Of a DNA stretch of 64,000 nt, positions 23,851-34,250 are shown piece after piece (position 1 is the stretch's first letter; each line of letters begins with the position of its first letter). A program made the translations under genes and the position numbers. Source of the stretch: Fennellomyces sp. T-0311 (taxonomy: Eukaryota; Mucoromycota; Mucoromycetes; Mucorales; Lichtheimiaceae); NCBI GenBank assembly GCA_025266875.1, contig JALLLT010000028.1:372001-436000 (forward strand), read 5' to 3'. The notes under the pieces were generated by a model that was given only the letters and a program-made list of their open reading frames with translations, was not told the origin of the DNA and did no database searches.

Positions 23851-25943
23851 TTACTGTATAAAGTTATCAGATAATGTAAAGTTCACGAAGTCAGGAGATG
23901 GGGAATCATCGTTATTAGTAAAGCTAGCTTGTAGTTGTTCATGAAATGTAGCGAGAATGTCTTCAATAAGTGCTATTCCCGGAAACGGATAGCGCCGATA
24001 AACTGTGACATCACCTAAGTGGCTCGTTGACAAGTATGTGTTGATTGGTGAAATGGAGGGTGGGATTTGGTTGTCAGAGGGCATTTGGGCACGCATGGAT
24101 TGGACGCAGCAATAAAATTTGTGCTGTAGACTTGCAGGGACTTTAGACTTTGGACATTTGGACACGCTAATAAATGCATGGATAACGCGGGCAATGAACT
24201 GGAAAGTAACTAAATGCTCACGTCAGTAAATTAAGCTATCGAGCGAGAAACAACAAGACTTACAGACTGGTATATCCAACTCGGAACTGGTTACAATATT
24301 CGTAACCGCACTGAGCACTAGATCACACGAACGTAGAACGGTTGATAGCGCCTTGTTCCGTACCTGATTTAGAATTTCATCGCTGCTTTGAGCATCATCC
24401 GAACTCGGTCTTGGCATGATCAAACATGTATGCACTTGGATGATATTCGCGTGCAAATACGCAAACATCATCACTGCCGCCATAGATTTGCATCCGCTCA
24501 CCGCCTTGTCGATATCTTCTGCATAATAGTCATCACGGATCCGCAAGTTGGACGGGAGACTACTCCACCATTCACTAATAGTTCTATCGCTTTCGATAAT
24601 CCTCTCAAGGCTGAACATGCGGGCGTTTGTGTCCCTAGTAAAGGTCTACAACAGCGTTAGGAAAGAAAGATGTGTGATGTGCTTAATGTATGCTTGCCCA
24701 GACTGTCATTCCTTTTAAACAGGGGTGTTGGGATAGTCGTAGCATATGGTTGTATGTGTCAATGTATGCGCAGGTGACTTGGTCCTCGTCTACAATTTTT
24801 TCAAGCTGTGATATTGATGGGTATGGCCGTGAGGTAGATTGGTCGATAATATCGTCAAGCAAACACAGAACGTGCTGCAAATGATAATAGTGCCGTTTAA
24901 ATAAGATAGATAATGGTGATCCGTTGTTGGTGGCAATGGAGGGCTCCACTTCTTTGCACAGCAGATATGATATTGTTGCTAGTCGACGTCCTTCAGCTGG
25001 GCGTACCAGCCCGAATATAATAAAATGGTGTAGAAACGTGATTGTAAAGATTGTTTCCAGTTTCTTTTTTGGATCGTCAAAGATATTGGCCAGGATCTCC
25101 TTGCATTTGTTGTAGTATACTTCGCCTAGCTGTCGTCGTTCACTGGCATTGTAGTTCAAGACCTGGCGGTTGCATGACACGGTGTTCACGCATATGGCAA
25201 GTGTGATTGGACAGGAAAGTGGATCCTCGAGGGACTGGTAGTGTCGTAGAAACGTTGGTTTGTGCAAGAGTGGTAATTTCGGATTGATCTGCTCAAAGTA
25301 CAGACGGATCAGATCGTCAGCAATGGATCGAATTTCTGCCGAGGTAACCGAGATCATCCGTGGCGACGGCTGATGGTAGCATGGGTTCTGACGACTCTCG
25401 ATGGTTCTGGTAAATATTCGAAAAAACGACTTTTGAATAACGTTGCTGGTGGAATTCTCGAACTGAAACGGCGTCATCCTGATAATGTTTTGGAAAGGGG
25501 AAAGATACCGGAGCGATGCTTGCGTGAACATGATGAGCTCATCGATGCTTTCAATTGGCGTGAGCAGCTTTACCACGCCGTCCTGTATGACCAGTTTCCA
25601 TTCCTTCTTTTGCAGTTGACGTTGTTCATTGCGATACCGATCGACATTGTATTCCGTTTGTTCCAGCTCGTTCTCTAATTGTCCAATTTGCGAATGCCAG
25701 TAATCTAACGTTTTCAAACTATACTCCGTTGGCAAGACATCGTCTTCATCGCTGCTGCTAGATTCAAGTTTCGAGGGAATGCACTGAAGTTGGAATTTCG
25801 TGCAGAGGACGCAAACCGGCGAATCGCCTTCCCAATAACATCGCTTTTGTCGCTTTTTGCAGGCTGCATGAACGCTTAGATTAAGCAACAAATGAGACCG
25901 GGAATTGTATCGACTTGCCTTTGCAAGGATTCTTACGGGTCAT
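23851..25943 (-). CDS. Zn2Cys6 transcription factor, array member D
   Basis: Exons 25943-25919 (25 nt), 25863-24704, 24645-24264 and 24209-23851 close to 641 residues. The first intron begins GCAAGT rather than GT, a GC-AG intron; reading phase and the zinc cluster only work with this donor. The micro-exon encodes MTRKNPCK and the completed cluster ends CTKFQLQC with the same spacing as the other members. Shared blocks follow: DVLPTEYSLKTLDYW, coiled coil, ASLRYLSPF, PLLHKPTFLRHYQSL, DPLSCPITLAICVNTV, LPSNLRIRDDY and PPSISPINTY. The second intron has a weak GTCTGG donor. It is convergent with member C and in tandem with member E, the next gene upstream on the same strand. Likely a nuclear regulator; targets unknown. 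Confidence 0.86.
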
Positions 25944-26100
25944 TTTTTAAAGTGTAACAAACATTGAATCATTAGCTCCTATGCCCGGCCTGCACTTTAA
26001 ATATGCATGAAACCAGTGCTTAAACACCCCCCAATAGTTAATCGAATTGAAAGATGCTGATAGCTAATATTACTGTAATGTGGTATCATCACGTTTGTTG

Positions 26101-28186
26101 CTATGGGCTGGAATTATACAGAGAGTCAGAACACAAAATGGCGTTTAGTAAACTATCTGGGCGAGGGGATGAAGAATCGTTTTGATTATGATAAGCAAAA
26201 TATGATCGTAATTGGTTGCAAAATGCAATGATCAAGTCTTCAACAAGGGCTATGCCAGGCATTGGCTGATCGCGGTATACTGTTAGGTCGCCAAGCTGTT
26301 TTGTTGTCCAGTAAGCATTGAGTGGCGACAAATCCGGAGGAATTTGATTGTCATGCGGTAACTTCGCACGAATCAAATCGATGCAACGGTAAAACTTTTG
26401 TTGTATGTGGAGAGGAATCTTTGCATCTGGTTGGCATGAAACATTGATGAGTGCATGAATAGTACAAGCTATAAACTCGAATGATACTGGTAAAAACTAT
26501 TAGTAGCTGCCTTACCTTCCTAGTAAATAGACTTACTAGGTGGTAAATCATGCTCCGGAGTAAGCATAAGGTGGATGATAATAGTTAGCAATATATCACA
26601 CGACCGTAAAATCATCTCCACCGTCTTTTCCCGCACCAGTTCCTGGATCTCTGGACCGTTCTCGGCATCATCTGAAACCGATAAAGGCGTAATTAAAGGT
26701 ATATGTAATCGCAACAGGGCTGAATGCACAAATCCAAGGTTAAGGATCGCCACTGCCTCTGTGCACCGATCAATTGTGCTTGAGTCCACTTGATAAACAT
26801 CATCACAGAGTCGCAGATACTGTGGAAGACACTCCCACCATTCCATGATTATCAGAACTGCTTTACAAACAGCTTCAAGGCTAACGTATCTGGTTCGGTT
26901 TCCAGAAAAGGTCTAGAAACTCTAGTTATTTCAAGTGGATTCAAGAAGCGTCTGGATCATACGTACCACTATTTCTTCCACACAAGGGTTCATCCAAAGG
27001 CGTATATAAAAATTGATCATGTCCAGATACCGCTTTGACATTTCGGATTCATCAGGTATCGGTTCCAAGAGTGATAACTGGGCGAAGTATCGCCATTCCT
27101 TTCCGTCAATTAACATGTCAAAGATACTGAGCCAGTGCTGTACGTACAAAGAGTGTCGTTGAACCAATTTCTGCAGTATTCCATCAACCTTGGTGATAGT
27201 AGGCTCGATGTTTTTGCACAAGAGATATGAGATACTCGCCAATCGACGGGCTTCGGACGGCTGCGCGAGTACGAACGTAACAAAGAATAACAAAAACGTG
27301 GTTGTAAATACCGTCCAGATTGCCTGCTTAGGATCATCAAACGTATCGACGAGTATCTTCTTGCATTTTGCATAAAAGAGCTCGGCCAGTAGTTTTCGCT
27401 TGGTGGTATTGTGGTTGAATCGTTCGTATACGGTTGAAGCACATTGTACACATATCGCTAGTGTAAGCGGGCAGGAAAGAGGATCGGCAAGTGAGTGATA
27501 ATGTTGGAGAAACGTTGGTTCGTGGAGAAACGGAACTTTTGAGTTGATTTCTTTGAAATATATTCGAATTAGGTCGTCAGCAATGGCTCGCGCTTCTGTC
27601 TCTAACGTCGGTGATGAGGGAGTGATGCATCTATTATTGGGACATGTGCTTATGGACTGAGAATACAATCGGCAAAATGTATTTATGATTGTGTAGGCGC
27701 TTGTGTTGTCGAATCTAAGGGTCGTGATGTCGAACACGCCTTTGAAAGGCGATAGGTATCGGACCGAGGCTTTGCCGTAAAGTATCAGTTCCTCAATGCT
27801 TGTGATGGGTGTGTGAAGCTTAAGCCGGCCGTTCTCCACAGTCATGGACCATTCCATATTTTGCATTTGTCGATATTTCTCTCGTTGGCAGTCAAGTTCA
27901 AGCTCCAAATGATGTATCTTCTCTTCCAGTAACGCAACTTCGTAATCCCAGTACACTATTGTTTTGGGACCAATCTCGCTAGGCAACACATCTTTGTCAT
28001 CCCAACTGGAAATGTGTTGCGGGAGAATGCAATCGATGTGCAGATGGCTGCACCGGACGCAAGTTCTCGAGTCGTTTTCAAACAAGCACCTTTTTCGCCG
28101 TTTTTTACACGCTACGCGATCCGAGATTAGTCGAGAGTATCGATGCACAGTTGTAACATACCGTGGCAAGGCGTAAAACGTGGCAT
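26101..28186 (-). CDS. Zn2Cys6 transcription factor, array member E
   Basis: Exons 28186-28162 (25 nt), 28111-26967, 26912-26537 and 26486-26101 close to 643 residues. The micro-exon encodes MPRFTPCH and the zinc cluster reads C-x2-C-x6-C-x8-C-x2-C-x6-C, ending CSHLHIDC. It is the most diverged member in the cluster loop but keeps DVLPSEIGPKTIVYW, the coiled coil, ASVRYLSPF, PFLHEPTFLQHYHSL, DPLSCPLTLAICVQC, LPQYLRLCDDV and PPDLSPLNAY. All four phases match the other members. Its start codon lies only 94 bases downstream of the stop of the preceding conserved gene, so transcription must start very close to or inside that gene's 3' end. Last member of the five-gene array. Confidence 0.86.
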
Positions 28187-28280
28187 GGAAAAGCAGAAGC
28201 AGTTCAAACACAGACAAAAATAGCGAGCGTTTGAAGCGATGATTGAGCAGCTTTATTGGATTCTTTCCAGGTTTTTTATT

Positions 28281-30326
28281 TTAGAAATTGAGATCGTCGT
28301 AATATGGCTTGACTTCCTTGCCCAAGATTTCCTTCATCTTCTGGGCGATGTTGATAATGCCCTCCATGCTTTCGTCGGGGTCATAGGGGTTTCTCAGAAA
28401 ATCGACCGGTGTCCATGCAGGTGCCTCGCCCACGCCCAACGATAGATTCTCGGAGAAACGGTTCATCCATTTGGTGTGATAGATCGAGAACTTGAAAATT
28501 ACACGATGTGGCTCGTGAGAGGTCAGATCTACGGGTAAATCGCGGCGCTGCGGTGAAATGTTCAAGCGGTTGACGTCCCAAACCTCATCACGCGCCACCT
28601 CGATATCCCAGTAGTCACCGTAACCGTACACCCATTTCGTCTTTTGCGTTATCAGTTGAGGATAGTAATCTGTGCAGTTTGGTAACAGGATAAGTCGGTT
28701 CGTATCTTGGTTGAGTCTAAGATGTTCGACAAATCGTCCGTGAGGCGTGTCGTAGCTATCGCTGTTCATGCGTACTGCCGTCTGCAGCTTGAGCTCCCAT
28801 GAATAGTCGTTCTCAAGATCGGCGTTGCTGATGGTGACAATGTCGCGGAACTCGGTCAAACAACGCCACAGTCCAACGCGTCGTTCGCCGGTAAAGTGGG
28901 CAATGATCGTTGTGCGCCATCGGTCTTCCTTATCCATGGACGCAGACTGCTGTTCGCGGCGGCTGTATGGCGTCGGCTTCTCGACGAATTGAGGGTATTG
29001 CTCGGCATCAATGGTATAGGTGGTACGTGGCGAGTCGGCGTACTGGATGCACTTGGAGGAGAGCCATTCGAATAACGGCTTGAGATTCTCCATGTCCTTG
29101 CCGATGCACGGGGCCAATTCAGACTCGAACTTGCGATTTGGGAAGAACTTGTACGCGATCTCTTCAAGCGTCATGGCATTGTCACGGCGAGGGTAGCTGA
29201 CCACGACGATCTGGCCCAATCTGATCTTCAGCTTAATTTCCCAGCGTACCAGGCGAATGCTTTCCAAGCCCAGCTCGAGCGCATCCTGAGCCTTTTTCAT
29301 GTTTTCTCTGTCCAGATTCTGCATTTCCTCGGACAATCCTGTCGTGTTATCCTCTTCTGGACGAGGATCGTCGTCCAAATCAATCAGATTCTCGCGTTCG
29401 GTGATTCGATCCACGACACCGGTGAGAACACCTTCCAACAGCCGGTCCTTGCCAAGCGACAGTTGCTCCTGGGCAGGTTGCAAGTATCGCTGAGTCACGA
29501 ACCCTTGCGGCAAGCGTCGGAATTGGACCATCATGTTGGTGGATGGTTGCTTCAACTGGCGCAGAATTTTGGATGACGGGGATCGTGCGTTGTAGAGATA
29601 CAGGTTGCGCATACGCATGGCTGCTTGCTTGACAGCGTCCTCGTCCTCGCCGGCAATGTTGATGATGTTCATCTGCGCGTTGTAGTAAATGTAGCTCTTG
29701 CACTCCACTCGCACTCTGTTCAGAAACTCTTCGCGAGCACCGAAAAGTTCTGGTGCAGAAATTGACTTGTCAGGGAGCGGCACGAGGGCGTTGTAGGGCT
29801 GGGGCACTGTGGGGTAGCCCATATAGCTACGAGCTTCGGCCTGTTGCGCCTGTTTACGGTCGGCGCGCCTCCGTTCCTTTTCTGTGAGCTCACGCTCGGG
29901 CTTGCCCCACTTTTTGCTCTTCCTTTGTGTCGCAGCCTTCTGAGTATGCAACCGCTGCACGATCAGTTCGAGTAAGGCTTTGGCACGATTGACAGAGTCG
30001 CGGGCGCCCCAAATGTCAACTTGGTGTTTGGATTCATTGTATTTCAACGAGGTGGCTGTTTCGTTTCGAATCTCTTCTAGTTTGGCTTTTTTGAGGCCCA
30101 AAACTTCCTGCAGCGTGTATTCGGGTGGCAGCATCCAACAATCATCGGGCTGCTGGTCCTGGCTCTGAAGTGGTTCACTGTAATCGTAGTCGCCAATGTC
30201 ACCACCAAACTCGCGTTGCCGACGAATGGCATTTTCATCAGCCAAGATCTGAGGATCACGCCAATTTTCTTCTTCTTCGAGCGTGTCAAAATCAACATCG
30301 TAAGGAACTTCTGGCTCAATCGACAT
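28281..30326 (-). CDS. Conserved fungal protein of unknown function with KH-like segment
   Basis: Single uninterrupted frame, 681 residues from ATG 30326 (MSIEPEVPYDVDFDTLEEEE). An ATG 20 codons upstream is less likely because the extra leader is Cys/Thr-rich and unlike the acidic start. Visible parts: acidic N-terminus; a segment LPPEYTLQEVLGLKKAKLEE and a KH-like alpha/beta unit (VRVECKSYIYYNAQMNIINI then AGEDEDAVKQAAMRMRNL); a Lys/Arg/Gln-rich stretch between them; a central block with RLPQGFVTQRYLQP; and a long C-terminal region rich in aromatic residues (FTGERRVGLWRCLTEFRDI, KWVYGYGDYWDIEVARDEVW). I recall similar uncharacterised fungal proteins (DUF7905-like), but that assignment is from memory. 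No catalytic motif is seen. It sits between the palmitoyltransferase (76 bases upstream) and zinc regulator E (94 bases downstream), all on the minus strand. Confidence 0.75.
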   Translation of the reverse strand: MSIEPEVPYDVDFDTLEEEENWRDPQILADENAIRRQREFGGDIGDYDYSEPLQSQDQQPDDCWMLPPEYTLQEVLGLKKAKLEEIRNETATSLKYNESKHQVDIWGARDSVNRAKALLELIVQRLHTQKAATQRKSKKWGKPERELTEKERRRADRKQAQQAEARSYMGYPTVPQPYNALVPLPDKSISAPELFGAREEFLNRVRVECKSYIYYNAQMNIINIAGEDEDAVKQAAMRMRNLYLYNARSPSSKILRQLKQPSTNMMVQFRRLPQGFVTQRYLQPAQEQLSLGKDRLLEGVLTGVVDRITERENLIDLDDDPRPEEDNTTGLSEEMQNLDRENMKKAQDALELGLESIRLVRWEIKLKIRLGQIVVVSYPRRDNAMTLEEIAYKFFPNRKFESELAPCIGKDMENLKPLFEWLSSKCIQYADSPRTTYTIDAEQYPQFVEKPTPYSRREQQSASMDKEDRWRTTIIAHFTGERRVGLWRCLTEFRDIVTISNADLENDYSWELKLQTAVRMNSDSYDTPHGRFVEHLRLNQDTNRLILLPNCTDYYPQLITQKTKWVYGYGDYWDIEVARDEVWDVNRLNISPQRRDLPVDLTSHEPHRVIFKFSIYHTKWMNRFSENLSLGVGEAPAWTPVDFLRNPYDPDESMEGIINIAQKMKEILGKEVKPYYDDLNF

Positions 30327-30402
30327 TTTTGAAGCTGTGCAAGATACGCGCGCACACGTCGGCTTTCCAAAAACAGTTGGAGACAATCAATTTAAGCTCT
30401 TG

Positions 30403-31947
30403 TCAATCTTCCTTGGCGACGACTTTATTAGAATGTCTATCGTTTCCGTTTATCAGCAGAGGAGCATTGTCATCATCGTCATCGTCTTCCCAGGACGACG
30501 ATCCAGATCCATAGTAGTCACCGCCAGAAAGATCCAACACGCGATCCTCCATCCACCGCGCATGAAACTGTGGGTGCATCTGATACTCTTCATCGGCGCG
30601 TCGAGGGACACTCTCCTCGCCATCATCGCTGACACAGCTTCCCGAGTCATAATAGTCCTCTACCGAATCAATCGACCGGGCATCATCCTCCAGCTGCTCC
30701 AAATTCTCCTCCTGGGGCGGGTTCTCCAGCATATCCATCCGATCCTCCATCGTGATCTCGCGTACCAAGTACCCTTCCGAATCACGTCGCACCAGCCGGT
30801 TCTTGTTTTGTCGGATCTCCCGCTCTTGCTGTCTTCTATACCGTGCTGAGAAAATCGACGGTCGCAGATCGTCCGGATCGCGCGGTGGCCACCAGTACGG
30901 TATGCGCGGGTCCGTGCCACGTTTGACAGCATACACCAATCCATCGCTCGTCGGTGCCTGTGGCCATAGCCATGCGAACGGGTTGTTGCCCAGTACTGAG
31001 CATATATTCTTGTAAAGCCCAACGTCGAAAGGATATTCGATCTACAGAAGCCGGCGTTAGTCGCGGCACCCTTTCCACCCTGTCATAATGTGGCCTTACT
31101 GGCATGATTTTTCCTCGTTTGACAAGCTTCTTGACTTTACTCCGCTCCCAGCTCTCGACGGACGACTGGTTTCGCGCCATGCAATACAAGTGGTAGATGC
31201 TGAGGATACCCACACAGAACAGCACCACGAAAGCTAGTATGAAATTGAGCACCAAGAACACAATCTCGGTCGTTGTTGGGTCCGCGTGCCACTACATTGC
31301 TTTCTTTTTAGCCTGGTTTCTCTTTTTGTAACCTGGAAAAACAACCTACTCGGAAATGGCGCATATCGTCAAGAATCGATCGCACACGCCACACAAGCAG
31401 CCCAAGTGCGTAGCTGCATGCAATATCAACGTACAGAATGAATCGAACGAAATGAGGATAATTGTCGTGCCCGACGCAGTTGGCAATCCAGGGACAATGG
31501 TGGTCCATTTTCAAAACGCAGCGACGACAGTAACGACAATGGTGTGCTCGTGGCGGTTTATATGTTTTGCAGCTTTTGCAGTAGCGAGGACCCGTGATTC
31601 CCGTGTCGGCTGTTGACAAACCCGATTCATCTTTATATTGAAGTGACGAGTAAGGTGGTTCCTATTCGAAACAAAAAAGTTGTCAATTGTTGTCAAGGTG
31701 ACCATTGAAGGGAGTAGGGAATTACCCATCCTTGCGGAATCCGGCCTGGATCAGTGGTACATGCCAAGTAGTAGTTGTAGTAGACCATGAGAACGAGGAT
31801 ATTAAAGGGAATCAGGGACTTTGCGGCTCTGATGGACCACCATCCCATGGCAGGTAGCAAGATAAAGATTTGGGACGAATAGGCGATCGTGGCGATCAGG
31901 AGCGACACGCCCACCACGAAGACCCGGCCAGGTATGGAATCCAGCAT
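30403..31947 (-). CDS. DHHC palmitoyltransferase, PFA4-like
   Basis: Membrane S-acyltransferase of 454 residues. Exons 31947-31726, 31661-31350, 31291-31100 and 31041-30403, introns 58-64 nt, all phase 0. The cysteine-rich domain begins [18 protein letters not shown] and carries the catalytic Asp-His-His-Cys at about residues 127-130, followed by [18 protein letters not shown]. Four membrane spans: two before the domain ([36 protein letters not shown]), two after ([34 protein letters not shown]). [17 protein letters not shown] motif after the last span resembles the conserved segment of ER-located Pfa4/ZDHHC6 enzymes. Pfa4 in yeast acylates chitin synthase Chs3; that substrate is inference here. 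The C-terminal tail is Asp/Ser-rich with a run of acidic residues. Divergent from the Rho-GEF gene at 32623. Confidence 0.88.
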
Positions 31948-32622
31948 TGCGGAAAAGATGAAGGCTGAGATCGTCTCACAGCGTCTCCAGAAGGTTTAAA
32001 AAGGGAAATTGAATCTGGAGCGGGACAGACAGGCGGGTAATTCGGACCGATTCCTCGCCCGCTTGGTTACAAAGAGCGTGATCTCGTACAAAAACGCCAC
32101 GCATATCTCCCCCTTGTTTTTTTCATTTCGCGGCACCCAAGGCAGCCTTTGTTGTTGATCGCTCTTTGTGTGCACTATGGAATGATAAACTCACGACACG
32201 AAATGGTAGCCAGTCTGTGCGTCTGAACGAGATCTATCAACATTCAGTACGGATCAAAACAAGGCTCCATTCGCCTAGTTCGTCATTGAGCCCTGGACCC
32301 CTACACTCCTTTGTTCTCTCTCTCTCTCTCGCTCACTTTCCTATCCGCAGCCCCCTTAAAAAATGCTGCCGAATGAGGGCATATTATCGCAAAAGTGATA
32401 CACCACGAACAAGGCACTTTAGAGTTTGTTCGGACTGTTGTCCCGGTTCCCCAACGCCTTCTCTCGTTGACATTCGCTTACTGTACCACCACGAGAAGTT
32501 TTGCACTGATAAACTTCCATACCTTCCCCTGTCCCCCTATTTTTTTTTACTTTTCAAAGAAAGGGACTTTGCCATTTTTCCCTCTTTCCTTTCTTTTTTT
32601 TCCATCTTCCCCTCATTCAATA
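31948..32622. promoter_or_regulatory. Divergent intergenic region between DHHC and Rho-GEF genes
   Basis: 675 bases separating two diverging start codons. It holds a CT dinucleotide tract (32315-32330) and a long pyrimidine-rich stretch (about 32525-32615) directly before the Rho-GEF ATG, the type of CT-rich core promoter common in filamentous fungi. No classic TATA box was seen. Sharing of regulatory elements between the two genes is possible but not shown. Confidence 0.45.
32315..32330 (+). repeat. CT dinucleotide repeat upstream of Rho-GEF 1
   Basis: Eight uninterrupted CT units about 290 bases before the start codon, within a wider pyrimidine-rich region. Confidence 0.8.
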
Positions 32623-34250
32623 ATGTCAAAAAGCGACGCCGCACCATCGTCCATTTTCGCCACCAAAGCGCAGCAGCACAAACGACAATCCTTTCTGAAA
32701 CGACTCGCATCAGCCCCAGTGCCATCCAAATCGTCCACCATTCTATCACCTCCACCATCGCCACCACCGACTACAGAAAAACAGCCCTTGAGTCGATTGC
32801 AGTCCGTTCGCCTAACATTGATCGCATCCGTGTCGAGGCGACGCACGCGATGCTCTTCTACAGCTTCAAGCCAACCATCAGAAAGTCCTGTCAATAAGAA
32901 GCCAAAGGAAAGGAGAGCCCCAACGACGAAAAAGAGGGACCGAGCAGATACCCTGTATGCACCCCCGCGCTTACCGGTAGCACGGCAACAACAACGACCC
33001 ATGTCTCAACAGCAGATCCACGACGACGAAATAGAAGAGCCCTTGCCGCCGTGGCGACGTAGTCTGCCATCATCCGCAACCACCATGGCATTGCAAAGCA
33101 GGATCGTCAGTCGTCAATCCAGTATGTCGTCGTCGTCATCGTCGTCATCGTCAGTCCGGACAGTGACTCACGATCCAACCAAGAGCAGGCTCCTGTCGAA
33201 ATTAAACAAAGCGATGGATGCAACCCAGCCGAACAATGCAGTTATGTGCAACAAACAACCTGTAACGCCCATGGTGTCCTGCAGCTCCATGTATCCTTCT
33301 TTCGAGACCCGCGGCCCCACGCCAATGTCGTCCTTGTCCAGCGAAGTCATAACAAAGAAGCAGCCTGTTCGGGCACGTACCATGTTTGCTGTCATTGGAA
33401 GCGTGCAGAAAAAGGAAGTCAAGGCGATCTCTGTCTGGCGGAACACGGTGTCTAAGCTCTTGCTTTCGGACGAGGTAATACTAATAGAAATATTTCCCGT
33501 TAACCCCCTTTTGCGAAAGAAAAACAAAGCTTAATAATAACCAAAATAAGCTTTGCTCTTCTAGATTGATCAAGATGATGCTATAGCAAAGACCACAAAA
33601 GATCGCGCACTATGCAAATTTATCGTCAATGAACTATATACCACCGAGCAATCGTACCATCGTTTGCTCAAATTGATCCAGACCCGCTATATGCAGCCCA
33701 TGATCGCCGCTTCCCAGCAAAGCACGGCCCTGGTCAAGGAAGATGATATCCCCGTGCTCTTTAAGCATTTACCTGAAATGCTGGGATTATCAGAAAAGAT
33801 CCTGCAGTGCTTCCAAGGGCACAAGCAATGGGTCCGTGTCGGGCGCATGTTTCAGATGCTCGAGCAGGAGATGGTCGTGTTCTTGAAATATGCCGTGCAT
33901 TACGAGACACATAGCAAGCTTATCCGTCGTGCATGCAATAACGTTTTGTTTCTCAAGATTGAGCAAGAATCACTGACTCGTAAGGAGACAAATCGGATGG
34001 GCATTGCAGATTACTTTATTGCACCGTTTCAGCGCGTGCCACGTTACTGTCTATTAATCAAAGGTATGCCGATAACTTCCAGACTAAAAAAAAGTAATGT
34101 CAACATGACTAACCCCACGTCTTCTTCTAACTAGATCTTATGAAACATATGGATCGAGCAGATCCACAGTTTGCGGAACTCGATGTTGCCTTAAAAATGT
34201 TGACAGGCTTGACCGTCGCCATGGATCATGTACAAAAAATTCCTCGATAA
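32623..34250 (+). CDS. Rho guanine-nucleotide exchange factor, DH domain only (copy 1)
   Basis: Three exons, 32623-33474, 33565-34063 and 34135-34250, closing to 488 residues. The first about 280 residues are disordered and Ser/Pro/Arg-rich, with RLTLIASVSRRRTR and PPWRRSLP motifs shared with copy 2 and a run of serines. The DH domain occupies the end: ELYTTEQSYHRLLKLIQTRY (first conserved helix), EMVVFLKYAVHYETHSKLI, the diagnostic APFQRVPRYCLLIK helix, and a closing helix ALKMLTGLTVAMDHVQK. DH domains load GTP on Rho-family GTPases for polarity and wall synthesis. No PH domain follows, unlike most Dbl-family proteins. The last splice falls within LLIK-DLMKHM at the same position as in copy 2. 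ATG 32623 starts MSKSDAAPSSIFATK, alignable with copy 2's start. Confidence 0.87.
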
